From the NCBI GenBank assembly GCA_022360815.1, contig JAKSCC010000090.1, forward strand, positions 1-50,316: a stretch of DNA of 50,316 bases, in the 5' to 3' direction. The notes beneath the pieces are model-generated. The model worked only from the letters and a program-made list of their open reading frames with translations. It was not told where the DNA came from and did no database searches. Position 1 is the first letter of the stretch; each line of letters starts with the position of its first letter. A program made the position numbers and the translations under genes. The stretch comes from Desulfobacterales bacterium. Its GTDB lineage: Bacteria > Desulfobacterota > Desulfobacteria > Desulfobacterales > Desulfolunaceae. Of this stretch, positions 37,387-46,056 are shown piece after piece.

Positions 37387-40300
37387 AAGAGCCTCCCCTC
37401 TCTTCGTCCTGGGGCTCCACGTGTTGCTCGATCACCTCAAGGGCGGTGTAATCCTTTCCGTCGATACGAAGCCTGCGATCACTCTTTCGAATTGCCACCC
37501 GATGCTCAAAAAGCCCCAAAGACTCGGTATCATTGATACCGGTAAAATAAACACATTGAATACCCATAGCCCTTGCCACTTTTAGCTGGGCATCAAGAAA
37601 ATCTGAGCGGTTGCACACACCCAATGGGTTGTCTGCAATCAAAAAGGCCGGAATGCGATCCTCCTTTTTATGGCGTCGCCCCTGGCGCATGGAGGTGAGC
37701 AGGGAATACAAAAGCACCGCTGTGGTCAGGGCCTCCCCACCAGAACCCAGATCTTTTCCCACTTGCTCGTAGTTGCGACCGCTGTCGTCACACTTGAGCA
37801 GACGAATCCCAAAATGGGCCCGGCCAGTGGCTGCACGAAGCAGCCTGTAAAGCAGCTCTGTTCCAAGCAGGTTTCCCGCTTTGGGGTTGACTTCAGGAAG
37901 CGTCCCTTTTTCCACCAATTCATGGAACCAATTATCCAAAGAGTCTCGAAACGCGTCATTGTGGCGGGTAAATTCCAGCTTGGTGCCACACTTTAAAATC
38001 GCATTGCCACCATAGATAAAAACCTCTTTACCGATGGTAATCCGGGTGGCAGCCTGAAGCCTCTGATGACACTCTTTGGCATGCTGAAGAAGAGAGTCCA
38101 CAAGGCTTTTCACAAACTGTTCCGACCGGGCCAAATCGCTTTCGATATTTTCTGCCAGTTGGGAACACCTTTCAATAAACTCACCGCTCTGACTGCCCAA
38201 GGTCTCGGCATCGTGACGCCTGAGTTCATCCACGATGGTGGGAAGGCGTTTCTGAAGGGTCTCATCCCTCAGCTCCGTCTGAAGCAGGTCAAAGGCACTG
38301 CCCATTCGCTGACGATCACGGGCCACATCCGTTTCTGCAGCCACGGCTCCCCCCACGCTCTCATCCACCATTTTTAAAAACAGGTCCGTGGGAGCCACCT
38401 CTCCTTCAAAATGCTCCAGATCCGGCCAACCCAAACGCGGTGAGACATCATCCCACACAGGTTCATACCGCTTGACCTGTGCCAGCCCCACATCCAGGTC
38501 CTTTGCCCACGCCCTTAGACCTCCAAGTCGAGCTTCCAGCTGAGGAATCCTCTTTTCAAGTTGTCGTTCTGTCTCCTCAAGCTGACTCGTCTCAAGATGA
38601 CACGCCTCCAGCAAAGCCCTGGCGTCACCATTTTCAACAGTCTCTTTTGTAAAAGAAGGCGCAATACCGCGTTTAATAAGCAGCTTTAACCTTTCGTTAT
38701 GGTTATCAAGTTTTCGCCGCCCCTCTTCAAGCTTGGCTGAGAGGCGCCCCTTCTTCTCCATGGCGTCCTCTTTCACGGCCAAAAACTCCGCACTGCGCTG
38801 ATCCCGCTCCTCTTTGCCCATTCGAGAGTGACTCAAGGCAAGGCTGGCCTCAAACGGGGCCTCTTCTTTCAAACGATCCAGTGCCTGTACTGCCCTGTGA
38901 CGCTCGCTTCGCTGCCGCTCAAGGGTCTCGGCCAAAAGGACAATGCCCAACTCACCCGCCACTTGCCGCTCTAAATCACACGCTTCCTGGTAAAGGGTTC
39001 CCAGACTCTCCAGATCATACCCAAGGGCCTCCTCTCTCTCCTTATCTGAAAGGACTTCCCCCTCGGGAAGGGGAATATCCCCTCCCTTCCTCTTCAAGGC
39101 TTTAAGCTCCGCGCCCTTCGTGGCAAGGGTCTCTAAAAGAAGCTGAACCTCTTCTGCAAGATCCTCAAGCCCTTTTTGCACCTCAGACAGCTCCGCGGCA
39201 AGCTTACACGCCGCCTCACGCTTCTCCCCATGCACCCGTCTCCAGGCGGCAAGCTCTCCGTATTGATCCAGCCACCCCTGAAGCTGTTTTATTTCCCCTT
39301 CGGTGCGCCCCGCGGCTTCCCCCAAAGTTGCAAGCTCTTTCTCCAGAGGTTCCCTGCGTGCCTCAAAGGCTTTTTTCTTCTCTTCCAGAGCCACGCCCTG
39401 CTTTCTTAGGCCCTCCAGATTCTCTCGGCTCTCCTGCTCTTTTCGAAGAAGTCTCTCCACCCTCAAACGATCAGGGTAGAGCTTTCGGTACCCTTTTATG
39501 CTCGAAAAAGTCTCTTCCAGGGCACCCAGTCGCGTTTTGGCATCCACCTTCTCTTGAGCGCGCTCTTCCATCTCATGCTTTACCTGCTTTAACCTCTCGG
39601 CAAGATGATCCGAACTGTAAACCGAGGCATCCGAAGGCGCAATCACACGAAATGAAATCTCCTGCACATCCTCTGCCTCACAAGGAGTCGATATCACAAC
39701 AGGACGGCAGAGCCACTGGGGTGCCCCAAGCCCCATCACCTTTTCAATCACTTCCGAAGAAGCAGCCATCATTCCGGTAAAACGGCCGGGATCTTTGTTA
39801 AGGTAGGCTGCGATATCTTCGGGATCATCATATAATTCTGTAAGGTACTCAGGAAATGTCTGAATTTCGGCACGGCCCAAACCCTGCTCGCGGTAATATT
39901 CCAAAAGCCTGCGAGTCTCTTCGTCCACCGCCAGGGTGCCCATGGATTCGAGTCGGTCATGTTCCGCCTCAAGTCCCATGAGGGCCAGCTCTATGGCACG
40001 CACTTTTTCCTGTTGGCGAGCCACCGCCTCTTGAATCAATCCCTCCAGATCAGCAGATGTGGGGTCGAAATCACGCCTGCCCGCCAAAGTGGCCAGATTG
40101 CGATCTTCGTGAAGTTTCTGTCGTACCGACGTCTCCTCTATCACCTGACGCTCGGCTGCCTTGCAGGCGTGCTCTCCCTCCACAAGAAGACGCTGATGCT
40201 TACGAAAATCTTCCTCCAGGGAGTGAAGAGCTCCTTTTATCTCCTGAAACTGCCCAGAGATAGCCTCTTTGCGAATCGCCATCTCGCCAAGTTCTCTTTT

Positions 40301-41782
40301 CAATCGATCCCTGGCTTCACTCGGGGCCTCACCGTCTAAAAGAGCAAGGGCTTTAAGCGCCTTTTCTCCGGCATCGATCATGGTGGCGTGGCGGGTTACC
40401 TCGGCCTGAACTCTTTCAATGCTCTTTTCAAGACGCCGCATCTCCGTCTGTCCGTTGACCTGGGCAGAAATAAGAACCCGCTTCTCCTCTTCAAGGGTTG
40501 CAATTCGGCTTTCCCAAAGCCTCTGCTCCTCTTTCAAGCGCAAATGATATTGTCCGGCTCGAACCCCCACCTGCCTTCGAAGGGGCGCAAGCTCTCCCCC
40601 TTTGGTGGCCAAAACCTTCTCTCCGTCTTTAATTTCCGCATCCAGCCTGCGCCTCTCCGCCATAAACCCGGCAGCCTTCAGTGCGGCCAACTCCGCCTTG
40701 CTCTTCTCAAGAAGAGCGGCGTTCTCTTCCACACACTTTTTCTGACCTTCAATCTCATCTTCTATGAGCCGGGCCTCCACCCAAAGGATATTGGCCTTCA
40801 CCTCACCTTTGGCTTTCTCCACCCGCTGTTTCTCCTCATGGGTCGCAGCAAGGGTCGCTCTTGCTTCGGTCTCCTTTCTGGCGTGGGCTTTTTTGGAACG
40901 GCCAAGAAGAGAGTGCGCTTCCCCAAGCTTGCGATGCGTGTCTTCAACTCTGGCCTTGGCGTTACGCCATGCCTGTCCCAAGGCATCAAAGGAGGCAATG
41001 CGCTCACGCAACGCCCAGATACTATTGCGCTGAGCCTTTTTCTCCGGCCGATTGGCCATCTTTTTTATATTGTCCTTTACGGTACGACGCAGCTCACTCG
41101 CCTCATCCATATCGGTGACGCACCCCAGAAAAAAACCCATAAACTCCTCTTCGGTTTTAAACTTAAAGGCGTCCTTGATTCCCCCTTCGGTGCGGGCAAA
41201 ATCGATCTGATGATCCATAAGCCAGGGGTCCAGACCCAACCGGATCAAAGACCTCTCCCACTCGCTTTGCGTATGGGTGGATTCCACCCTCTCAAGCAAA
41301 AACTCCCGAATAACCCGTCGCGCATCGTTCTCTTTTAATAATGAAGCCCACGTCTCTTTTAAAAGGTCGAAAAACGCCTCATCCTCGGTGTTAAAGTAGA
41401 GGCGATCCACCTTTCCGGGATCGTGTTTATCACGCACCAGAAGCTGCCCCACCACCAAGCGCTCTTCTGGTTCAGCCTCAAAAAGCGTGGGCTCCAAAGT
41501 GGTCACCAACTCCAACATCACCACAGCAGGCCGACCGGGAATCAAATACTGCTCCAGGGTCTTGTCCCCACCGGACTGAAGGTATTGAACAAACCGTCTT
41601 TTCTCTGGGTTAAATACATTGAGAAGAAAAGAGAGAAGTGTGGTTTTACACGATCCATTTTGGGCAAAAAGAACCCCGTGATCGGCCCTTTCACCCCTCC
41701 TGCAGATGGGAAAACACCCATTTTGAATGATATTTTCACCGGCTACCACGTCGCTTATAAAAAATCGGCTCAGTCGATACAT
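37373..41782 (-). CDS. jetC: Wadjet protein JetC (SMC-like ATPase)
   Basis: 1469 aa SMC/MukB-like ATPase. The N-terminal ATPase half contains HGVLFAQNGSCKTTLLSF. Very long charged coiled coils occupy about 270-1150, with a central hinge-like region around 600-720. The C-terminal half has the ABC signature GSGGEALTTAVLLY and the Walker B segment PAFLIADNPLG. Two features are non-standard: the Walker A reads A40-Q-N-G-S-C45-K46-T47 (Cys at the usual Gly before the Lys), and Walker B has Asn where SMC proteins have the catalytic Glu (DN for DE). The second may be normal for this JetC subgroup; the first looks unusual. It lies 3 nt after jetB and overlaps jetD. Wadjet JetC drives DNA loop extrusion that recognises small circular plasmids. 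Confidence 0.87.
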   Translation of the reverse strand: MYRLSRFFISDVVAGENIIQNGCFPICRRGERADHGVLFAQNGSCKTTLLSFLLNVFNPEKRRFVQYLQSGGDKTLEQYLIPGRPAVVMLELVTTLEPTLFEAEPEERLVVGQLLVRDKHDPGKVDRLYFNTEDEAFFDLLKETWASLLKENDARRVIREFLLERVESTHTQSEWERSLIRLGLDPWLMDHQIDFARTEGGIKDAFKFKTEEEFMGFFLGCVTDMDEASELRRTVKDNIKKMANRPEKKAQRNSIWALRERIASFDALGQAWRNAKARVEDTHRKLGEAHSLLGRSKKAHARKETEARATLAATHEEKQRVEKAKGEVKANILWVEARLIEDEIEGQKKCVEENAALLEKSKAELAALKAAGFMAERRRLDAEIKDGEKVLATKGGELAPLRRQVGVRAGQYHLRLKEEQRLWESRIATLEEEKRVLISAQVNGQTEMRRLEKSIERVQAEVTRHATMIDAGEKALKALALLDGEAPSEARDRLKRELGEMAIRKEAISGQFQEIKGALHSLEEDFRKHQRLLVEGEHACKAAERQVIEETSVRQKLHEDRNLATLAGRRDFDPTSADLEGLIQEAVARQQEKVRAIELALMGLEAEHDRLESMGTLAVDEETRRLLEYYREQGLGRAEIQTFPEYLTELYDDPEDIAAYLNKDPGRFTGMMAASSEVIEKVMGLGAPQWLCRPVVISTPCEAEDVQEISFRVIAPSDASVYSSDHLAERLKQVKHEMEERAQEKVDAKTRLGALEETFSSIKGYRKLYPDRLRVERLLRKEQESRENLEGLRKQGVALEEKKKAFEARREPLEKELATLGEAAGRTEGEIKQLQGWLDQYGELAAWRRVHGEKREAACKLAAELSEVQKGLEDLAEEVQLLLETLATKGAELKALKRKGGDIPLPEGEVLSDKEREEALGYDLESLGTLYQEACDLERQVAGELGIVLLAETLERQRSERHRAVQALDRLKEEAPFEASLALSHSRMGKEERDQRSAEFLAVKEDAMEKKGRLSAKLEEGRRKLDNHNERLKLLIKRGIAPSFTKETVENGDARALLEACHLETSQLEETERQLEKRIPQLEARLGGLRAWAKDLDVGLAQVKRYEPVWDDVSPRLGWPDLEHFEGEVAPTDLFLKMVDESVGGAVAAETDVARDRQRMGSAFDLLQTELRDETLQKRLPTIVDELRRHDAETLGSQSGEFIERCSQLAENIESDLARSEQFVKSLVDSLLQHAKECHQRLQAATRITIGKEVFIYGGNAILKCGTKLEFTRHNDAFRDSLDNWFHELVEKGTLPEVNPKAGNLLGTELLYRLLRAATGRAHFGIRLLKCDDSGRNYEQVGKDLGSGGEALTTAVLLYSLLTSMRQGRRHKKEDRIPAFLIADNPLGVCNRSDFLDAQLKVARAMGIQCVYFTGINDTESLGLFEHRVAIRKSDRRLRIDGKDYTALEVIEQHVEPQDEERGGSYGAA

Positions 41783-41785
41783 GGA

Positions 41786-42550
41786 TCAGGCCTCCTCCCT
41801 TTCTTCAATCTCGCCCAGATCGTAGCTGGTCACCACGTCTCGAAATGTATGGTAAGCATAAACCGTGGCCATTCTCATGGCCGACTGGTAGATGGGTGTG
41901 GGCCGATACTCCCACTCTTCTGGACGCTCTTCAAACGCCAGCAGATACCCGGTTTTCACCATATGCTCCAAAACCCGATCGATCATCTCCACCCAACTGT
42001 GCCCCCCTCCTTTGCGCTTGGAGTCGGGGTTGGTTTCGGGTAGTTCCCGAAATCGCTGAGCCGCTGTTCGCGTTTGGGGAAGCAGCAGATCATCTTCCTC
42101 GGATAGCTCCTTCTCTGCATAGGCAAAACGCCTTAAAATCTCCACCACATCTTCAACCATCACCACACCCAAATCTTCCACCGGTGCGTCCAAGTCGGCC
42201 TCCGTTGGAAAAAAAGCGGTGGCAATGGCGCAATGAATGCAAAGAAGCTCTGCCGACTTCAGCTCATTTCTCGCAATCAACTTGGAATACTCTGTAAGGG
42301 TGGGGGCAAAAAGACTCTCGGAATGACGCGCCGATATTCTCAAGCCATCTTCTTCCACCTCAAGGAGCTGAAGGTCCATCGCTTTGAGCCCTTCATCTAC
42401 CATACGCTGAAAAGTCTCTTCGGCCTGAAACCTTTGAACCAACTCGGTCATTTCGCGCTGGTGCTGACTCATAAAGCCTTTGCGACCTTGGCTATACGCC
42501 ACACCAAGATAGATTAACCGATTGGCCTCATAGATATCTTTCATTTCCAT
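41786..42550 (-). CDS. jetB: Wadjet protein JetB (kleisin-associated KITE-like subunit)
   Basis: 254 aa protein in the JetB position. It is mostly helical with winged-helix-like segments (KSAELLCIHCAIATAFFP, WVEMIDRVLEHMVKTGYLLAF, TPIYQSAMRMATVYAYHTF), as expected for the MksE/JetB subunit that bridges the kleisin JetA to the SMC JetC. It lies 6 nt after jetA and 3 nt before jetC. An alternative start is Met3. Named by position and size as much as by motif. Confidence 0.75.
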   Translation of the reverse strand: MEMKDIYEANRLIYLGVAYSQGRKGFMSQHQREMTELVQRFQAEETFQRMVDEGLKAMDLQLLEVEEDGLRISARHSESLFAPTLTEYSKLIARNELKSAELLCIHCAIATAFFPTEADLDAPVEDLGVVMVEDVVEILRRFAYAEKELSEEDDLLLPQTRTAAQRFRELPETNPDSKRKGGGHSWVEMIDRVLEHMVKTGYLLAFEERPEEWEYRPTPIYQSAMRMATVYAYHTFRDVVTSYDLGEIEEREEA

Positions 42551-42556
42551 AATGTA

Positions 42557-44137
42557 TTACCCCAGCCTCGATGCATGAGCTGCAAAGGCGCTTTGATTTT
42601 TATGATAAGGGACCAGCATGAGATTGTGGCCACGGTAACACCGCCCATCGGGCAAATCTGTGGTAAAAATGTGATCTGGATCCATCAAAAGAGCTCGAAC
42701 CCCGTACCGTTTTGCCGTGGGAAGATCCACCCAGCACTGCAGCACCCCCATGGCAAGTCCCAGGCAAAGGTTGTCCTCTTCGCTGGAAAGCCGAGCAAAC
42801 AGATCGGAGAGCTCCACCAAACCACTTCGATCCACACACTGCCGCAGGTAGCTAAAGGCCTCTTTCATAACAGCTTCGCTCAACTCAGACCGATACTTCT
42901 CAAGGGCCACTCCGTCGATCTCTTGAATGGCCTGCGCTTTTCCAGAATCATCTTTGCTCTGCCGCTCCAGACCACGGGCGATGGCATCAATCATCGAAGC
43001 AGGATCAAAAAGAAGGGGACGCGCCGGGGGATCAAACCGGGAGATAAACTCTCGCCCCAAAGAGGCTGCAGTCTCTTCAGGCATTGCTACGATACGCTTT
43101 AAAATCTCTTCAGGCGGTGGAACCAACCCCAAAGAAATGCGCCGAAAAAGTTTATGGCTGTTGGCGCTATAATCTTCTGGAAGCCGCTGCAACTCTCCCA
43201 CAAGCTCCATTTGGCGGCTGTTTAACACTTTCAGGCGAGAGCCAAGCTCTAAAAGCTTGGTTTCCAGAAGTTCCTCTTCTGCATCCTGAAGGTTTTCAAA
43301 AACAAGATGCTGAAGCCGGTGACTCTCCTGCTGAATCTGAAGTGCTTGAAAGGTGCCCTCGTCGGCCATGGTGTTGAGTCGCCTGAAATCCACGGCGTGA
43401 ATATTTCTCTGAATGGACCGACGCATGTTTCGAATATCGTGAGATTTTCTAAGACACTGCTTCTGGTTTTGCTCGGCCACAGAGATGGCATCGTCCACAT
43501 TGCCCCGTTCGATAAACATTCGAATTCTAAGGTTTCCGATGGCCGTGGCATCCAGTGCACTGGTTTCGTGCAGACCAAAATAGGCGACATATCCCTCATC
43601 GGTAAGAGAAAAGAGCGTCGTCTGGCCTTGGCCTGTATAAACGGCCTTGATGAGCCAAAATTTACGCCGTAAAAAACTTTTTTTTGTGCCGTCGTAATAA
43701 CGATATTCAAAGGGAAGGTACCGGTTTCCCCGGTTGACCAAATGATCGAACACCCTGTTTAAAACCTCGTAAAGATCCGCTTCGCTATACGCTGCTCCGC
43801 TGCTCTTCATCTGCTCTTCAACGGCAGGGTAGACCTTTTCAATCACCTCACTGCGGCTTGCACCCACATGGTACTCAGACAACTCGGAAACGGTATCCAA
43901 CAAAGCAAATGCCACCCACAACAGGTCAAGCACATCCCAAGCACGATTTTTATCGTCATCGGATCTAAAACGCTTTGTATCCAATTCGTAAATCGGGCGC
44001 ATGATAAGCCCTGAATGAACCACCCGTGTTACATCGGTCTCCTGGCTTCGAAAGCCCTCAGGCGCTTTTGAAGGCTCAAGCCCCACAGAAGAGTCCTCAG
44101 GTTCATTTATAGGGTCAAACAACATCTCCGTTGTCAT
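42557..44137 (-). CDS. jetA: Wadjet protein JetA (kleisin-like subunit)
   Basis: 526 aa helical protein heading the operon, resembling the MksB/MukF-type kleisin JetA: an N-terminal winged-helix region (RPIYELDTKRFRSDDDKNRAWDVLDLLWVAFALLD), a long helical middle (about 220-340) and a C-terminal segment. It joins JetB and the JetC heads. ATG 44137 is chosen because GGAGA lies 5 nt upstream; the frame extends 20 codons to a further Met without such a site. The operon order jetA-jetB-jetC-jetD is complete; the type (II or III) is not decided. Confidence 0.8.
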   Translation of the reverse strand: MTTEMLFDPINEPEDSSVGLEPSKAPEGFRSQETDVTRVVHSGLIMRPIYELDTKRFRSDDDKNRAWDVLDLLWVAFALLDTVSELSEYHVGASRSEVIEKVYPAVEEQMKSSGAAYSEADLYEVLNRVFDHLVNRGNRYLPFEYRYYDGTKKSFLRRKFWLIKAVYTGQGQTTLFSLTDEGYVAYFGLHETSALDATAIGNLRIRMFIERGNVDDAISVAEQNQKQCLRKSHDIRNMRRSIQRNIHAVDFRRLNTMADEGTFQALQIQQESHRLQHLVFENLQDAEEELLETKLLELGSRLKVLNSRQMELVGELQRLPEDYSANSHKLFRRISLGLVPPPEEILKRIVAMPEETAASLGREFISRFDPPARPLLFDPASMIDAIARGLERQSKDDSGKAQAIQEIDGVALEKYRSELSEAVMKEAFSYLRQCVDRSGLVELSDLFARLSSEEDNLCLGLAMGVLQCWVDLPTAKRYGVRALLMDPDHIFTTDLPDGRCYRGHNLMLVPYHKNQSAFAAHASRLG

Positions 44138-44371
44138 CAATTTCTCCAAAATTTTGATGGGTGCATTATCCACAAAGGAAGGATTACGATTCCACAAACT
44201 CTTGATGTTCTATAGAGGGCTTTCTTTGGTAACATATTTTTTTATCGGCAGCACCAAAATTCAAAACCCGTGGTAAACGAAATCCAACCATTCTTTAACC
44301 ATCTTTGCCTTCTTTTAACTTTCATTTCCCTCCATCCCCGAACAAACGACTTCCATGCATCGCCTCTTTTA
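44138..44371. other. Intergenic region upstream of jetA
   Basis: AT-rich, without a supported gene. The jetA promoter must lie here on the minus strand, but no clear -35/-10 pair was identified. Confidence 0.4.
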
Positions 44372-44461
44372 TTTAGGTGAGCTTTTCGCAAAGTCGGCGT
44401 CAGCCCTCGGATGCCATGCGTTTTGCCTGTAAATGAGATGCAGACAGGTAAAAAACCTAAA
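44372..44461 (+). ncRNA. Candidate structured RNA (four-stem fold)
   Basis: Closing stem TTTAGGT (44372-44378) / ACCTAAA (44455-44461). Inside are a CTTT-TCGC-AAAG hairpin (44382-44393), a stem GGCGTC/GATGCC (44396-44401 with 44410-44415) and a 10-bp stem TTTTGCCTGT/ACAGGTAAAA (44421-44430 with 44444-44453). Three G-U wobbles occur if read on the plus strand, which would be C-A mismatches on the other strand, so a plus-strand RNA is favoured. It does not match a riboswitch class I know, and it lies upstream of the likely promoter at 44508, so it is not clearly a leader of the next gene. Confidence 0.35.
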
Positions 44462-44507
44462 AATTATGATTTTCTAAGCTACCACCTGTTCGGTACTGGC
44501 GAATACA

Positions 44508-44535
44508 TTGCCAAAGCGGTATATTGGTCTATACT
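44508..44535 (+). promoter_or_regulatory. Sigma70-type promoter of the beta-barrel protein gene
   Basis: TTGCCA (44508-44513) and TATACT (44530-44535), each 5 of 6 to consensus, with a 16-bp spacer. The expected transcription start near 44542 is about 65 nt before the gene. Confidence 0.6.
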
Positions 44536-44605
44536 CTTCACCACCCTTTGATTTCATGAGGTTTAAAAAAATAACCAAAGGATTGACCTAATTTTTGGAG
44601 AAGCC

Positions 44606-45256
44606 ATGCCCACCAAACCCTTTTTAACCCCTATCCTCACCCTGGCTGTGGTTCTTATCTCGGGCCTCCTCCACACAGCCCCGGCACAAGCCGAAACCCC
44701 TTGGGGGTTTTCAACCGGAATCACCGCCTCAATTATCGATGAAACGGTCCATGCCACCCAGGCCGGAGCCCGCTCCACCATTGAAGTGGACTCTCTCGTC
44801 TCGCCATTTATACGACTGGAGTACAGCGTAACCCCCACCTGGCGGATGGACCTCACCGGAGCCATGGATATCTATGGGGGCACCTTTACCGTTTCCGATG
44901 CCACAACCACAGGCCGCGAGTCCATCACCGGGCTTCGCATCGCCTTAGGGCCCACCTGGCTTGGCCCCAAGGTGAAAGGTTCTCTCGGCACCTATCGCCC
45001 CTTGGCCCACGCTGGCATCGCCTACGCATCCCTTTTTAACAATCTCAACTACCCCATTACCAGCTACGACGACGCCTGGGGGTTAGAGCTCTCCTGCGGT
45101 ATGCGTTTTAACGTCTGGGAAATGCGCCTTAAGGGTTCCTGGCTTAAGCATGATGCGCGAAGTACTCGAGCGGGGTTCACTCCTTCTTCAAGCGATGAGG
45201 ATCTTGAACTTTTTCAGGTGGGGATTGAGGTGGCCATTCACGCCGAGACGACCTAA
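44606..45256 (+). CDS. Secreted beta-barrel-like outer-membrane protein, unknown function
   Basis: 216 aa. Signal peptide 1-29 (ending APAQA, cleavage before ETPWG). The mature part is a run of alternating aromatic/hydrophobic strands (PFIRLEYSVTPTWRMDLTGAM, GLRIALGPTWLG, LAHAGIAYASLF, WGLELSCGMRFNVWEMRLKGSWL, LFQVGIEVAIHA) typical of 8-stranded outer-membrane beta-barrels. The last residue is Thr, not the usual Phe. A GGAG site lies 8 nt before ATG 44606. No operon partners. Confidence 0.78.
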   Translation: MPTKPFLTPILTLAVVLISGLLHTAPAQAETPWGFSTGITASIIDETVHATQAGARSTIEVDSLVSPFIRLEYSVTPTWRMDLTGAMDIYGGTFTVSDATTTGRESITGLRIALGPTWLGPKVKGSLGTYRPLAHAGIAYASLFNNLNYPITSYDDAWGLELSCGMRFNVWEMRLKGSWLKHDARSTRAGFTPSSSDEDLELFQVGIEVAIHAETT

Positions 45257-45275
45257 CGTCTTTTCCCACCCATAA

Positions 45276-45313
45276 AAAAGCCCGAAACTTCCTTAACCAA
45301 AGCTCGGGCTTTT
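45276..45313. terminator. Bidirectional terminator
   Basis: AAAAGCCCGA (45276-45285) pairs with TCGGGCTTTT (45304-45313). A6 lies on the left and T4 on the right, serving the beta-barrel gene (+) and the lipase operon (-). Confidence 0.88.
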
Positions 45314-45342
45314 CTTTTCTCATTTTCATGGGGAAAATATTT

Positions 45343-46056
45343 TTAAAAGTGTCCCTGCTCCAGGAACGTCAGGGTTAATTCCACGGCATCCTGACTCTTC
45401 ATGATAAAAGGATGGGTGGCTGAGATGGCACGAAAATCGACCATCCCCTGAAGACGGGTTCGCTCAACCGAGACCTTGCCATCGTCGGGCCCAGGAATAA
45501 GAGACGAGAGGATAAGGTTGATGGTTCGAGTGCCTGCAATCACCCCCACATCAAAATTCACGGGACCTAAAATATTGGGCAGTGCCCCTTTACTGGTTCC
45601 CATCTGGTGACCTGCCGGGCCATGAATGGCCTCAAAGAGCCAGAGGTCCCCCAACTTGTCCACCACTTCACTCCCCTGATTGGGAGGCCCCAGCATCACG
45701 GCTCGAAAGGGTTTTTCAATCATCCCCTCTTTGGCGAGAAAACGAAGAATGATTCCACCCATGGAGTGGGTCACATAAGCCAGTGGCCCCTTTACCTCTT
45801 TGGCGAAGGCTTTTACCTTGGGTGCCACATGGTCTCTACAGAGCACTTCCACCGGAGACGTTGTGGAAGGGTAGTCGATACGCAGGGTTTTGTACCCCGC
45901 TTTGTTAAGTGCCCTCTCCATGGTTTTGAAACACTCCGAAGAGCGGGCCAATCCATGAAGCATCACCACACCTTGAGCCCGTTCCACCTCTTCAGCAAAA
46001 CAAAGCCCGCTCATCCCCAAAAGCACCAAAAATGCGCCCACAAGATACCGCTTCAT
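45343..46056 (-). CDS. Secreted alpha/beta-hydrolase (lipase-like)
   Basis: 237 aa. Signal peptide about 1-21 (ending SGLCFA), then the lipase-class alpha/beta-hydrolase core: oxyanion motif VVMLHGLARSS, nucleophile elbow T-H-S98-M-G-G, acid D191 or D192 in PGPDDGKVSVE and His215 in SATHPFIM. Short for a triacylglycerol lipase; probably a periplasmic esterase or lipase. ATG 46056 is chosen because it overlaps the upstream stop (ATGA) and follows GGAGAG. Translationally coupled to the DUF3592 gene. Confidence 0.88.
   Translation of the reverse strand: MKRYLVGAFLVLLGMSGLCFAEEVERAQGVVMLHGLARSSECFKTMERALNKAGYKTLRIDYPSTTSPVEVLCRDHVAPKVKAFAKEVKGPLAYVTHSMGGIILRFLAKEGMIEKPFRAVMLGPPNQGSEVVDKLGDLWLFEAIHGPAGHQMGTSKGALPNILGPVNFDVGVIAGTRTINLILSSLIPGPDDGKVSVERTRLQGMVDFRAISATHPFIMKSQDAVELTLTFLEQGHF

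Noticed and set aside
40388-41338. 316-codon open frame antisense to jetC
   Set aside because: Shadow in coiled-coil DNA; no start signal and no family features.
44372-44461. c-di-GMP-I (GEMM) riboswitch
   Set aside because: Only CGCAAAG is shared; the GNRA loop, the receptor and the final conserved block are missing, and the element lies upstream of the promoter.
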